Of a stretch of DNA of 64,000 bases, positions 1 to 11,247 are shown one piece after another; the stretch's first letter is position 1, and each line of letters starts with the position of its first letter. Below the pieces are notes generated by a model, which saw only the letters and a list, made by a program, of their open reading frames with translations, had not been told where the DNA came from and did no database searches. The DNA comes from Bemisia tabaci (lineage: Eukaryota; Arthropoda; Insecta; Hemiptera; Aleyrodidae): NCBI RefSeq assembly GCF_918797505.1, contig NC_092795.1:6853434-6917433 (forward strand), written 5' to 3'. The position numbers and the translations under genes were made by a program.

Positions 1-290
1 AGGAAGAAAAAATTTCGGAATGAACTAAACTTGAGATTATCTTTGAATTTGAAAATGAACAAATTTTGGAGGAGACATGACCAAATAACCTAATCTGCAA
101 AAATACATGTATTTAGATGGTAAAAACCGCCTGATGACGGCACAAGGCGACAGATTTGCGGACATTTTAGTCTACTTTTCTGCAGTCTCCCGCATCAGAA
201 AAAAAAAAATTATGAAAATTTCCACGAACTCAGCTCACGAAGCACTCCGATGATGCGATACCTACAATTATTTCGTGCAAATTACCCATT
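1..290. other. AT-rich spacer
   Basis: No gene, RNA or repeat family could be recognised in this stretch. It is A-rich, with one A9 run near 190. It ends at the first family A element. Confidence 0.5.
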
Positions 291-564
291 CTGCCGCGCT
301 GACTTAAAACGTCGTACGAGCATTCGAATGTTGCCAAATTTCCTCTCTGAATATTTGAATAATTTTCTCTTGAATAATTTTTGAAGCAAGTTATGAATAC
401 TGTTCTTTGAAATTTTCAGACGTTTTACATCAAACGACGAACGAAATCCTCTGGAAAAAATGGAAGAGAAAAATTCTTGAATTTTTCTAAAAATTCGTGA
501 TTTGTCGAAGGAAATTTGGCAACGACTGATGGCTCATACGGCGTTCTCCTCATTAGCACGGCAG
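291..564. mobile_element. MITE family A, copy 1
   Basis: The ends are CTGCCGCG and CACGGCAG. About 50 bp inside each end the arms carry the family core (ACGAGCATTCGAATGTTGCC on the left; its complement with GGCTCATACGGCG on the right). The direct repeat CATT flanks both sides (287-290 and 565-568), read as a 4-bp target duplication. The interior is AT-rich and non-coding. This is a short non-autonomous class II element; the superfamily is not assigned. Confidence 0.88.
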
Positions 565-644
565 CATTTTGAATTGTGTAGAAAACTCAATTTTTAAATA
601 TTTCTGGTCGTTTCTCTCCTCAGTAATGCTGGAATCACACGTTG

Positions 645-870
645 AACTGGAAAAAAAACACATTGGATCAAGAGTCCAGACTCTTGAAAGCATTGACAAG
701 AAAAAAATACTCTTGATTCAATCAGATGTTTGCTTCAATCAAAAGGAAATCCGCTCAAATTAAGAGGCTTGGTTCTTGATTTAAGCAAAAATCCGATTGA
801 ATCAAAAGTATTTTTTCTTGTCGATGTTTTCAAGAGTCTGGACTCTAGATCCCATGTTTTTTTTCCAGTG
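645..870. mobile_element. MITE family E, copy 1
   Basis: Terminal inverted repeat ACTGGAAAAAAAACACATTG on the left pairs with CATGTTTTTTTTCCAGTG on the right. Further inverted blocks follow (GAGTCCAGACTCTTGAAA against TTTCAAGAGTCTGGACTC). It is about 80 percent alike to copy 2 at 1078-1308 by eye. The interior holds rearranged CTTGATTCAATC motifs and no supported gene. Confidence 0.85.
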
Positions 871-1077
871 TGAATTGGGCAGCTGAATATGGAAGTCAAC
901 AGTCATCACTCAACAGCTGAAATTTCGCAAATTCGAGTTATTTTCATACAGATGTGTATCAAATCAATTTGAACAGTTCAGACAAATCCGACACTAGCCG
1001 ATGGTCGCTGAGAATTGTTGCTGAATTTTCAGGCATCGGGCCGATGACTTCCACATTCAGCGTGTGATTGCGGCATA

Positions 1078-1308
1078 CACTGCAAAAAAACACATTGGAT
1101 CTTGAGTCCAGACTCTTGAAAACATTGACAAGAGAAAATACTCTTGATTCAATCAGATTTATACTTAAATCAAGAACCAAGCCTCTTAATTAGAGCGGAT
1201 TTCCTTCTGATTTAAGCTTAAATCTGATTCAATCAAGAATCCTTTTTCTCGTCAATGTTTTCAAGAGTCTGGACTCTATTCTATATCCAATGTGTTTTTT
1301 TTCCAGTG
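1078..1308. mobile_element. MITE family E, copy 2, in a TA target
   Basis: It begins CACTGCAAAAAAACACATTG and ends TTTTTTTTCCAGTG. It is flanked by TA on both sides (1076-1077 and 1309-1310), as expected for a TA-targeting DNA transposon. The inner arms repeat the GAGTCCAGACTCTTGAAA block inverted. The same layout as copy 1 only 200 bp away shows two independent or duplicated insertions of one family. Confidence 0.87.
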
Positions 1309-1752
1309 TATCATGGCTGAAAAGGCTGTAACACGAATGGTATTAGAAGTATCCGATGAGGTCATCGCAGATGGCGGTTTCAGAGAAGGACAGAAATATT
1401 TTCGCCGGCGATGAATCACCGTGCGTCGTCGAGTCGGTCAGACTTTTTTCCCGTCTGATGATGAAGAGAGTGGCGCTTGCCGCTCGCGTCCGGGGACAAT
1501 AAACTTTCCCAGGTTAGAAGGTCATTCGGGATTAACGTGCTCTCTCTTGCTTTCCTCGCTTGCTCTGCGCTACGCTGTCTTTGTCTTACGACTTACGCAA
1601 TCCCTCGTCCTCTTTGTCTCTCTATCTTTTAAGGATAAAAATAATTGTAACCCAGTTTTAGTATTTAGTTACCCGGGTTGCATCTTGTCGCTTTCTTGTC
1701 TGCATGTAGGAGGTATCTAAATTAATGGCCGGGATATCGTCGTGTCACTATC
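1309..1752. other. Spacer without recognised features
   Basis: It contains a 99-codon open frame at 1421-1720 with no recognisable domain and no convincing splice sites. Nothing else stands out. Confidence 0.45.
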
Positions 1753-2008
1753 GTCACCTTCTTGCCAAGGTATCACAAGCGCCATGCGACGTTTAAAAAT
1801 TTCCGCCGCAATTTTATTTTTTACAGAGAAATAGTCGGTTGAATCTGTTTGCAAATTTGACTGAATTTTATCGGTAGCATAAAGAAAATTCAGTGAAATT
1901 TTCGGACAGCTTCGTAGAACTATTTCTCTGTTTAAAAAAAATGGCTGCGGAAATTTTTAAACGTCGCATCGCGTAGCGCGCGTGATACTCTGCCCGGAAG
2001 GAGGCGAC
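1753..2008. mobile_element. MITE family G, copy 1
   Basis: The left arm GTCACCTTCTTGCCAAGGTA and the right arm ending TGCCCGGAAGGAGGCGAC are inverted. The subterminal block CATGCGACGTTTAAAAATTT recurs inverted as AAATTTTTAAACGTCGCATC. Other copies lie at 9975, 21035 (partial) and 33901. Length is about 256 bp; no coding content. Confidence 0.85.
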
Positions 2009-2406
2009 TTCTTATCCATGCCACGGCTCTTTCGTAGTATTTCTTCTTCGTATTCTAGCTCCACGTCTTCGTTTTTATCCTGAAAAAAAAAAATAAAATA
2101 ATAATAATCTTAAATTTGCCGCCAAGAAATATTTTTTCTTGAATCAAGAACGTTGCTACTTAATTTAAACTACCTTTTTGCTTAACTCAAGCATTTTTTC
2201 TCATTTCGGGAATGATTCAGCTTGACTCTAGACAAAAAAAAAAAAAACCTCCAGGCGGAAAATTCAAGAAGCATCAGTCTTGTGTCAAGCACCATTTTTT
2301 TCAGCGGGCATCCCTGTAGTCCTTCAGCGGTATCGCCGTAAAATTATTCGGAACATGCAGAAAATATAATTTCACCGAACGTGAAAAGGTGATTCTAACG
2401 CATTGG
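2009..2406. other. AT-rich spacer, possible decayed family E sequence
   Basis: Runs of A and motifs such as TTGAATCAAGAACG recall the interior of family E, but no ends can be matched. No gene is supported. Confidence 0.3.
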
Positions 2407-2475
2407 TAGTTTGCCTGCAATTGCCGGTGTAGGCAACACGAGCTCTCCCGTGGTCGAATAGTGGTATCGTCGTCA
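2407..2475. repeat. Dispersed repeat family I, copy 1
   Basis: About 70 bp reading GTAGGCAACACGAGCTC then GTGGTCGAATAGTGGTATCG. The same block recurs in direct orientation at 2551-2620 and 15194-15262, and partly at 34197-34230. The nature of the parent element is unknown. Confidence 0.7.
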
Positions 2476-2550
2476 AATTCCACGCTTGCCCGAATTACAT
2501 TCGAAAAACTATCTTTATACCGGACGAGAGGAGGTGCTTTTAACGCCATG

Positions 2551-2620
2551 CCAGTTCGCCTTCAACTTTTAGAGTAGGCAACATCAGTTCCTCCGTGGTC
2601 GAATAGTGGTATCGTCGTCG
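2551..2620. repeat. Dispersed repeat family I, copy 2
   Basis: A direct repeat of the block at 2407-2475, sharing GTGGTCGAATAGTGGTATCG exactly. The 75 bp between them is not repeated, so this may be one element with direct repeats or two insertions. Confidence 0.7.
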
Positions 2621-2942
2621 GAATATACAAAACTTATCCTTTTATCAAACGCTGAGAGAGAGAGAGCTGCTAGTAGTTGAGAGGAGTCTCATTGCCGTGT
2701 TTACGTATCGGTTCTTGGTCGCATAACGTCATTTTTATGTCATTGATTGATCCATTACAAATGCTCTGTTTCCGGGAAATACAGTTTCAATTGTTTATGA
2801 ACGGGCATGGCCAAGTGGTCGTTTTGCCAAAATTTGTCGAATCGCTTCGGAAGTAAAGTTTTTTGTTGAAGGTTGGTGTTATTATTGTTTATTGATTAAC
2901 TGAGACTTGATGGTAAACAGTACAGCTCTTATTTCAGGAAAA

Positions 2943-3132
2943 AATTGACACCGGCCGCGGCCCTCGTATTGTTCATGTTTTTGGGAAAAGATAGTGGTGG
3001 CATGCCCAATCCTCCAGCTTTCGCATTTGTAGTATGCCAGATTCTCCTAGCTCGCATTTATTTTTCAATTTTGGATTTAAGTAGAGAACAGACCTTAGAA
3101 CTTTTCCACTTCGGAAAGAAAATGCTAATGTG
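2943..3132 (+). CDS. Weak candidate terminal exon, unrecognised
   Basis: An acceptor-like CTCTTATTTCAG ends at 2942 and is followed by about 63 open codons, closing with a TGA at 3131-3133. The peptide is hydrophobic in its first half (contains ALVLFMFLG and a Pro-rich NPPAF stretch). No domain is recognised. The frame is short enough to be chance, and the sequence just downstream is family H repeat. Confidence 0.12.
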
Positions 3133-3144
3133 ATTTATGGCGCT

Positions 3145-3412
3145 TAATTTCGATGGCCAAAATGCGAAACGCTTGTTATTTTCAGTGAAATGTTTCAAAA
3201 AGTCCGCTCCTATTTTATTTTTTACAGAAAGAACAAGCCAAATTGATAGTTTTAAACATACTTATGCAGAATATTCTGCTAATGGAGAAGGAAAATCAAG
3301 AAAGTTTTCAAACAATTATCTTGGCTAATTTCCAAAAAAAGGAACAAATGACAGTAGTCTTTCATGTCGCAAACGGAGGTATGCGGTTTCGCACTTTGAC
3401 CGTCAATATACT
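3145..3412. mobile_element. MITE family H, copy 1
   Basis: Inverted arms CGATGGCCAAAATGCGAAAC (3151-3170) and GGTTTCGCACTTTGACCGTC. The interior block CGCTCCTATTTTATTTTTTA and GCAGAATATTCTGCTAA recur at 39256-39538. No coding content is supported. Confidence 0.68.
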
Positions 3413-3709
3413 CACTTAATGACGAAACGTGAACGAACGTTAAGTATTTCGTGATGATCTTGAGCATTTTGCAATGAAAACGTGCATTTCATTCGCGTAA
3501 GGCATATCGGACATTCGGACATGGAGAAAAAAATCATGCTCAAAGGGAACGCCCGTAATAATTGATATAGGCAGAATAGGTGCCAACTCGCTTAAATCAC
3601 CAGATTTTTTTCGTATCATCGTGATTTTAATTCATCATCATTAATTTCCCGCCGATTAACACTTCCCTTGAGCCCTCAGCCCATGCAGGGTTTGATCCTG
3701 CGTTATCAT
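3413..3709. other. Spacer with a tRNA T-arm-like motif
   Basis: At about 3693-3709 the motif GCAGGGTTTGATCCTGC can form a 5-bp stem with a 7-base loop, like a tRNA T arm. No matching A box or acceptor stem was found, so no tRNA is called. Confidence 0.25.
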
Positions 3710-3953
3710 GTCACGCCGAGGAAAAACGACGTATGAGCATACAAATGTTGCCAAATTTCTCCCGATGAAATATTGAGCATTGAGTAAAATGACAAATGTT
3801 TTCTTGAAATTTTTGGGATAGTAAAATTCGGAACCTTCGATTACATTTCGACAAAATTGAGCAGGAATGAAACATTTTTCGAGAAAATTTTTATTTTCGT
3901 CCGAGGTGATTTGGCATTGTTCAAATGTTCATACGACGTTCTTCCTTAGCACA
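3710..3953. mobile_element. MITE family A, copy 2 (eroded ends)
   Basis: The left arm has GTCACGCCGAGGAAAAACG and TATGAGCATACAAATGTTGC; the right arm has TTCATACGACGTTCTTCCTT and AGCACAAG. Terminal CTGCCG and CGGCAG are decayed on both sides and no target duplication is visible, suggesting an older copy. Confidence 0.78.
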
Positions 3954-4263
3954 AGATGATTATCCGAATGAACCCTCCGTTAGGCCGTAATGAGAATTCA
4001 AATCGGGATGAGGAAGCAAATTATAATCTCACTGCCGACATTTTGAAAGACTGGAATACCTTATTTAAAAGGGAAAAATCAGCTGTAGAGGGATGATGAC
4101 TCTCCTTTTCCATCGAGTTCCTAGGGGAGAAACTAAAAATGTTGGTGAACAAACGGCCTGTCACCTTTGTAAATCAACAAGGGCATTCATCGTAATCGTG
4201 ACCTATCCCTCCGCATTCTCCAGCCACAAATAGCTCTTCATCCCTTCTCGACCCTCCTCCATT

Positions 4264-4384
4264 CTGCCGTGATAGCGAGAGAGCAGTAAGTGCATGGTGG
4301 GATGAACCTCGAGACCCATCAAAGCATGTGCAAACCATGGCTCATACAGATATGCACTTACTGCTCTCTTCAGTATCACGGCAG
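4264..4384. mobile_element. Short hairpin MITE family B
   Basis: A 121-bp palindrome with ends CTGCCGTGATA and TATCACGGCAG and arms AGAGAGCAGTAAGTGCAT against its complement. The terminal 8 bp match family A but the interior does not. Decayed relatives lie at 6512-6600 and 19934-19958. Confidence 0.8.
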
Positions 4385-4565
4385 CGTACTATGTTAGGCC
4401 GTGTTGACGTCCAGGTACATCCTCATTCCATGCATTTGAAAGACCTATTTTGGTTGAAGAAATAATTGCCTCTGCAGTAAATTTGGACAGAACTCGACTG
4501 GAGCAGCAAACTATTTGAGCTTATCGTTGTTCCCTAGGCAAAGAAATGTGACTCCACCTAGTGCG

Positions 4566-4582
4566 CCCCCCCCCCCCCCCCC
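4566..4582. repeat. Poly-C tract
   Basis: A run of 17 C. Copy number is likely to vary and sequencing errors are likely here. Confidence 0.95.
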
Positions 4583-4642
4583 AAATACAAAATTGAAAAA
4601 TTGATTCAAATTATTAAGTTTTTACGAGAATACGACTTTGCA

Positions 4643-5875
4643 CAGGGTGTCTGCAGGTCTGGAAAACCGGGAAAACCGGGAAAAATCAGGGAATTTGATC
4701 ACTGTCTGGAAAACCGGGAAAAGTCAGGGAATTCGATCGAAAACCGGTGAAAGTCAGGGAATTTTCGCAATTCGAACATTTCGCGGCTATTTTTGCTCGT
4801 CACTGCCGAATTGGCCGAGTAGCGCGCTCGCGTGGCTGATAATGTAAACTGCTCTGTTTCAACCAGTTTGCAACACGGCCGCTAGGTTCACTAATGTGTG
4901 TTCGCTAACTTTAAAGATCGAATCGATCTGCCCTATTTAATTTATCTACTTAATTCATGCCAAATGGCAAGATAGACTAAATAGACTTGAATGAAGTTCA
5001 CTTGCTAACAGCAGAAAATTACAGTAAATAATGATAGGAAACTAAGTGCCCCAGTTTGGAGCCGACGGTTAATCAATTTTTTCAATAAGTTAGGAAATTT
5101 AATGAAAGTGCCAGAATTTTAGTTTTTCTTTAACTGAGTAAAGAAATATTTAATGTCAACTGCATTTTGCATGAAATTTTTCTGGTTCTTAAATCAACAT
5201 GTTCACAGCTGGTGCATCCATCTTGTAGAAATATTATTGGTGGATCATATTCTAACAAGCCAACGTTTGTTGAGTATAAGACAAATTCAATACCAACAAT
5301 AGGTTCTGGAATCCATTGAATTAATTGGCCTTAAATTAAAAAAAAAAATCCCGAATCAAACTTTATCTAAAATCGAGGAGAAACTCGTATTTCCTCTTGA
5401 TTATAGCAAAATCTACCTGAGTTGGGCACATTTACAACTCTTGTTTTATATTTTAAGAAAAAGAGACTTGTATTTTCAGGGCACTAAGTAATATGCCAAT
5501 CTTTATGAAACCACCAGGGTGAACTATAGTTTGAATTTTCAAAAGTATACGGGGCAATATGTCACGAAGAAAGCGTAGTAGAGCTTGAAAATTTTTGAAG
5601 GTGAATTTTAGTCTGAGTATACCATTTTGGAATCAGCTTTATTTTGAGTATTTAGGATCTCGTTCCTTTCAAAAGTATTACTCAACTCCTTCCAACGCCA
5701 TGGTAATTCAGAATATGACTTTACGGGGTCATTCCTAAGGATAGTTTTTTTTAATATTTTCTAACTAGTTCATCGTATGGCTAAACCCAAAAAGTCAGGG
5801 AATTTTGTCATTTTTTGTCATGGAAAACCTGGAATTGTCAGGGAATTTCATTTTGAAAATCTTGTAGACACCCTG
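4643..5875. mobile_element. Family S transposon, 1.2 kb copy
   Basis: The ends are CAGGGTGTCTGCAG and GTAGACACCCTG. Direct repeats of TTGCA flank it (4638-4642 and 5876-5880). Near both ends lie copies of a CTGGAAAACCGGGAAAAGTC / GTCAGGGAATTT motif, in inverted orientation overall. No transposase frame is present, so it is non-autonomous. The superfamily is not assigned: the 5-bp duplication and CAGGGTG end could suit more than one class II group. Confidence 0.85.
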
Positions 5876-6511
5876 TTGCAGTTCCAGATCAATTTTTTGG
5901 CGCGTATACGTAGTATACCGCCTTTGCGATCGTTTCGAACCCTGCTCGATACAATAACCGAGTCCCTTAGTTCCTTACCGAAAAGTGACTACCGCGAACT
6001 TCTGAGATTTTCCAAAGCGTGTAAAAAGTTTATTTATCCGTCAATAATTATGATTTAAAGTTGTTTCTCATTCTGGGGCTCTCTAGTTTATGTGCAGTGA
6101 ATACCAAGAGTCTACGTTACTTGGTTTTCTTAAAAAAAGCCTAAGAGTACGACGCGCTGATTTAAAATATGCATATATAAGCAGAATCAAGCGAACTGAT
6201 TCGAGGATGGCTGAGCAGGTCGGCACTCTCGGAATGAGAATTTAACTCCTCCGTTTTGTTCAAAACGTTGCTTTGACAGATCTCCACACCTCTGTTATAC
6301 TTTTCAAAAGTTGGTACCCGTGCTCTGATAGTGCTGTTCATCTGACAACAATGTCAGTGTCAGCTGATAATAATATTTTTATCATATGAGGTTAATAAAA
6401 AGTTTTCAGTCAGTCTTTGACATCCTGAATAATTGTCTTGGTATTTATTTACTAATTTTACAGAATTATATTTTATTTCTTATTAAAACTAAGAAATACA
6501 GTGCAATCTGT
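5876..6511. other. Spacer without recognised features
   Basis: AT-rich DNA. The open frame spanning 5777-6058 crosses the transposon end at 5875 and is not a credible gene. Confidence 0.45.
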
Positions 6512-6600
6512 GTAAGTGCAATCTGTGATGAGCCTCGAGACTCATTAGACCATTAGCTAAACGTGGCTCATACAGGAATCCACTTACCCCTCTCTTCCCC
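6512..6600. repeat. Decayed family B hairpin
   Basis: Contains GAGCCTCGAGACTCATTAGA and CGTGGCTCATACAGGAATCC plus ACTTACCCCTCTCTTC, matching the loop and right arm of the family B element at 4264. Terminal repeats are lost. Confidence 0.55.
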
Positions 6601-8265
6601 ACGCTCCTGATCACTGCGTCGGCGTCTCGACGAACAATAGCTAATGACGGTCGCCAAGCTAGGCCGGGATCCTCAGCCCCTCGCCCAATTACTTACGCTT
6701 CATTAACCATTTCACCGTCACGCTAGGATTCGCCCAATTTTCAAAAAAAATTGTTTCGCGAGTTTTTAGCAATTTTTTCCTTACTCTCCGTTGAAACACG
6801 AATTAAAAGAGGTCTCATTCATAAAAATCGGCCAAATAGAAGAGAAGTTACAGTATTCGAAATCCGAAGAAATCAACAAAACTTCTCCAAACAAAAAATA
6901 AAATGAAGGGGGAAAAAAAGAAATGTATAAATTACAATTTAATATGATTGACCTCAGAATGTGACAAGCAATTCAATTATAAAAAGGAGAAAAAATTGAG
7001 TGAAATTACAAAAAATTAGCCTCTTGCAAGGGGCTTCCTTGTATGAGTTTTGACCTGAAGACAAGTAAATCCCGTTACATTATTAAAACGAAATTGACTC
7101 CATAGTTTAATGCCTTAGTTTCTTGAATACGATTATTTTAAGCTCTCGAAAATTTATACCAGCAATTTTACCCATGGGGTGATTTCCTGAGAGCTGATAA
7201 TATCACGAATTTCTCATAGAGCCCTTCAAAAATGGCTTGCTTTTTGGGCAGCCGATTCGGCCATCAAACCGGGGTTTAAATGGAAGCTGATAATAACACA
7301 AAGCTCTGAGAAAAATTTTGAGATGAGTATAGGAACGGTTTGTAAATTACGAGGAGAGGCGGGCATTCTGTTCAGCATATCGATACATAAGTATTTTCAC
7401 ACGTAGAATTTAATTTTCACGTCAGGGAGTCGACATATTTTGATTTTTTCGATTTTATACGGAAAATGTATGGTTTTTCGGGATTGAAATTACTTACAAT
7501 TGTTTCATGAAAAATGAATGCACCCAAAATGACTATAGCATTTTGACTTTCACATACGTGCACTCACTAAATCGATTGGTAAATTCAAAGAGTGGGTACA
7601 TCGACCTGGTATATCAAGTTTCTGCAATTTTTCACGGCAAATCGGTAGATTTTCGGGATGTGGATTGCTTACTTTCAATTCATGAATGAATAAAGCATGG
7701 ACATGGTTAAGCTTCTTTGCATGAAAAGACGTTTAAAATAAAAAAATCAAGACATATTTAATACAATTGCATTTATATCGAGTAAATCTCTTTTCAATAA
7801 TATAACGGGATTTATAATACCGGTGATTTGGGTATTTTAGCCCCAAAATACCTTTAAATCGACTTTATCTTCTAGGAGTTCGACAGAATTTTTCCTTTCT
7901 TCGCTTAAATTTTTCCGTAGCACTTTTCTTCAAGAATCTGATAAGATTTTGCTTGAGGCAGATCAAAAAACTTAAATTTGTTCGAATAGCTTTCTAGATT
8001 CACAATACACGGTCTCGTCAAGGTGCGTCGTTGACCTTGCACTGTTGGATCGTGAATTCTCTTGTTGTGCTGCTTGCCTTTTTTGAAATCTCTGTAAATG
8101 AAAACTAAAGGGGTTGATATGTGCGAGTTAATGACGCGCCTTATCAACACATTGTGTTGGAGTTCACTGCTTGTTTTTATTTTACATTCAATTTATAAGG
8201 AAAAACAACCAAAAACTCGGTGAAGTTTATAGTAAAAAACACAACCTTTGAAAGGAAATTTTTTA
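6601..8265. other. Long AT-rich spacer with a faint direct repeat
   Basis: No gene or transposon ends were found. Segments near 7450-7515 and 7625-7690 share TTTTCGGGAT, TTACTTAC/TTGCTTAC and TTCATGAA-type blocks in the same order, suggesting an old tandem duplication. The open frames at 7507-7689 and 7905-8150 (-) lack support. Confidence 0.4.
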
Positions 8266-8300
8266 CAGTTGAAATGCAGTTACGTTCTTTCATATGGGAA
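8266..8300. repeat. Family D terminal fragment
   Basis: GAAATGCAGTTACGTTCTTT resembles the outer end of family D (38259-38896). The rest of the element is not seen. Confidence 0.4.
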
Positions 8301-8330
8301 AAGACGAAATGAAGGAGCTCAATGTCCCAT

Positions 8331-8686
8331 AACATTTTTGGAAAAAAGGAGAAAGATTCGAAGGCGTTTTTCTTTTCGGGTGTAAACAGTTAGATAAGTT
8401 CACTGATGACTAAATGCTTACAGAGTTGAGCATTATTGGTCTAACAATCATAGCCTAATTTTCAAAATAATTGAATAGCTAACAGCTAAGTGCTTACCAC
8501 CTTCATTTTTCAAAACTTTTATTTTGATTTTTTGCCGAACAAGTTACCCATCTACCATAATTATAATTATGAGAAAAATAGCGTAGATTTCCACATTTAC
8601 TTAACGTTTGCCGACCTAAAACTACTCTACTCACATTTACTTATCACTTCGATTACATTACTCAGATTGTGATTGCGGGGTCTATT
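8331..8686. other. Spacer without recognised features
   Basis: AT-rich; no supported frame or repeat. Confidence 0.45.
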
Positions 8687-8938
8687 CTGCCGTGATAGGG
8701 AAGAACACCGTATGAGCCTTCAGACGTTGCCAAATTTCCCTCGATAAAGTAAGAATTTTCAGGAAATTCTGTGAATATTTTTCTTCGAATTTTTTTAGAG
8801 ATTTTTTCGCGACCAGATTTAAATCACCTGAAAACGTCAAGAGAAAATATTCATATCTCTTCACAAAAATAAAAATTTTATCAGAGGAAATTTGGCAACT
8901 CTCTAACGTTTATACGACGTTTTTCCTTAGCACGGCAG
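8687..8938. mobile_element. MITE family A, copy 3
   Basis: Left end CTGCCGTGATAGGGAAGAAC with GTATGAGCCTTCAGACGTTG; right end CGTTTTTCCTTAGCACGGCA plus G. The flanks TATT and CATT agree at 3 of 4 positions, a decayed 4-bp duplication. About 252 bp with an AT-rich core. Confidence 0.88.
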
Positions 8939-9800
8939 CATTGCCTCTGCTGCAAGTATATGCATGCGATGGTGAAGTACCGCGGTCGGAAATCTTCAGT
9001 TTGGAAATCAAGTATTGACTTTATCAAGCCAAGGCAACAAGCTCATGCTTTTAAATCCCAAGACGCATCGCAAGCCTTGATTGATGGTTATTTGCCGAGG
9101 CTATCGCCCGAAAATAGCATGCTTTAATCTAATCGGGAGACGTGGATGACCCATCGAACGGTGCTCCTCAGTCAGAATCACAGAAAACTGTTAAAACTAC
9201 CTAATCACACTCCGTTAACGACATAAGTGAGTGCTTCGACCGCGCGTCAGTATGTAAATAGTGCTATCGATACATGAATATTAAACGGAAAACGGTTGAG
9301 TTTTGAAAGCCCTGTCCTAGCTTAATGTCTACTCTCAGAATGCTGCCAAACTTCAGAGTTTCTTTTCAACCGGCAGTTGTTGCTTTTCCTACCTAGGGTA
9401 ACATTTTAATAGCAAATGGAAATGCAACAACGTAGACAGGGGCTATTGAGGAGTGATGGTCGTATAATCACTTGATTTAAATATCCTTAGAAATATTTCA
9501 CTCACTCTAGCGGGCCTGGGGCATGCGAAGCTAAAAGTAATCCTGTATAACAGTGTTAAAAGTTCAATGCAGAAGGACAGGTGCCCCGAATAATTTTTTT
9601 TTGGGCTCTAAATTTGAGGTGTCTAAAACCTAAGAATCTTTGTCGTGGATCTTCAAGACGATATTTTCTCCCTCAATTTTTTAGTTTTTAGTGTGAAAAT
9701 CGTGTCAAATGTCCAGATTCTCTTTCTGTGCATTGGTGTCAATAACTGAATTCTGAATTTTTTATAGGTAGATAAGGCCCCTTTTTCAATGTCGATTTTG
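8939..9800. other. Spacer with a 56-bp hairpin
   Basis: The only structure seen is a small inverted repeat near 9376-9431 (GTTGTTGCTTTTCC against GGAAATGCAACAAC). No gene is supported. Confidence 0.45.
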
Positions 9801-9946
9801 CAAGTTGGCACCACTGATTTTCCTCCATTTGAATCCGTTGAAAAATATCGATTTTAGATGAGAAAAGCTGCCTTACCAAGAATCGATTATTTTACATACA
9901 TTTAAATGGAGGAAAAACAGCGTTGCCAATTTTCAAGAATCGCCAT
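9801..9946. mobile_element. Hairpin MITE family N, copy 1
   Basis: Inverted arms TTTTCCTCCATTTGAATC and CATTTAAATGGAGGAAAAAC enclose TATCGATTTTAG and AATCGATTATTT. The same ATCGAT-rich plan occurs at 17760, 18035, 40259, 40433 and 47815. It lies only about 30 bp from the family G element that follows. Confidence 0.7.
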
Positions 9947-9974
9947 GCCCTTTTCACAGATCCTGTCGCATGTC

Positions 9975-10581
9975 GTCACCTTCTGGCCAAAGTATCACAA
10001 GTGCCATGCATTGTTTCAAACTTTTCGCCGGCATTTTATTTTTTTTTCAAGGAAATTGTTCTACGAAGCTGTCCGAAAATTTCACCGAAGCTGTCCGAAA
10101 ATTTCACCGAATTTTCTTTGTGCTGCTGATCAAATTCAATGACATTTTCAAACAGATTCAACCAGCGCTTTCTCTGTAAAAAAATAAAATAACTGCGAAA
10201 ATTTTTCATAGAGTACATAGAGTCGTAATGTAAAAGGGAGAGCTGGCACCATGTTCTGCTCGACGAGTTCCGAGCCCGGTGTGCGCCGAGTTCGGCTCAC
10301 TTTTTCGATACATGTTCGATCCAAAATGGCGATATAGAATACGTGGTGATTCCTATCTTCTTTGTTTACATCACATGGCCGGGTACCCGTGTATTGCAAA
10401 CAATCGATTATGTATCGAAAAAGTGACCCGGCGTCACACAGGAGTCTCGGAATCAGGGACCTGGAAAATGCTTCAAAGTGGCGCCGCGCCAGCTCACCTA
10501 CTTACATTACGACTCTATGTACTCTATGAAATTTTTAAACGTCGCATGGCGCTTGCGATACTTTGGACGGAAGGGGGCGAA
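9975..10581. mobile_element. MITE family G, copy 2, split by a nested insertion
   Basis: The left part (9975-10206) starts GTCACCTTCTGGCCAAAGTA. The right part (10529-10581) continues ATTTTTAAACGTCGCATGGC and ends near GGACGGAAGGGGGCGA. The two parts would rejoin at AAATTTTT, which is duplicated on both sides of the insert at 10207-10528. A short internal duplication of GAAGCTGTCCGAAAATTTCA is also present. Confidence 0.85.
10207..10528. mobile_element. Nested palindromic MITE with 8-bp target duplication
   Basis: The terminal inverted repeat starts CATAGAGTACATAGAGTCGT and the right end is its complement. AAATTTTT flanks both sides (10199-10206 and 10529-10536), an 8-bp duplication typical of the hAT superfamily, though the CATAGAG end is not a textbook hAT terminus. 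Inside is a second inverted pair, TCACTTTTTCGATACATG against TGTATCGAAAAAGTGA. Open frames across it are not genes. Confidence 0.85.
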
Positions 10582-11247
10582 AGTTTTCCTGGAGGTCTCG
10601 GAAAAATGTTTCTCACCGCAGTCAGAAACACCTCGTTTACCAACAGGAACAGGGAACTCACAACTCACCTCCATCCCTCACCTGGAAAGCACTCGGGCCC
10701 CGGATCGCGGAACCAAACACGGAGCAGTTCGATGTTGTCCCAGTCACAACTACTCACCCCCGCCCTGCGATCCCCGCGGATGAGGACTCAATAGAGCTCC
10801 CCCCCCCCGCCCGCCCGCCACTCGTGGCGCGGGCCACCCCATGAATTTTAACTACCCTTTAACTCCAATTACGCGGCTGATTCGTATTTTCCATCGGCTC
10901 GGCGGTGCGGCGGTACCACTCTGTTTTCAATCGGGCGGTTAGACGCGCCTGGGGGGACCAGGGGAGGGGGGGACGGATTTGGATTTTGAAAGATGGTCCG
11001 CCCAGGATAATGGACGGTGATTGCCGATCCACCCTCTCGCTCCAGACGGTGAATTATGATGTCAAGTCGCACTTCCGTCGCGGGCCGTGCTTTGTGCGGG
11101 GCCTGCGTATGTAATAATCGAGGGCCCCCTCTCCCTATTTTGAAAGCAATCGCCGGAACGTATGTAGTGAGAAAGGACTACGCGCGGAATACGGAGGAAT
11201 ACTGCGGCACGTCCAAGGAAATACACGTGGAAATTGAGGTGCGCCCT
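10582..11247. other. GC-rich spacer
   Basis: GC and CpG content rise here, with C- and G-rich runs near 10798-10825 and 10951-10975. Overlapping frames are open in several phases, as expected of GC-rich DNA. None shows a recognisable domain. Confidence 0.4.

Noticed and set aside
2803..2840. tRNA-like GGCATGGCCAAGTGGTCG motif
   Set aside because: Resembles an A box but no B box or cloverleaf follows within range.
3675..3709. tRNA gene suggested by a T-arm-like stem
   Set aside because: No A box, anticodon arm or acceptor stem in the correct positions.
4643..5875. Helitron
   Set aside because: The ends are inverted repeats with flanking duplication, unlike Helitron TC...CTRR ends.
10279..10794. 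171-codon + strand open frame
   Set aside because: It crosses the border of a nested MITE and the end of a family G copy, then GC-rich DNA open in three frames.
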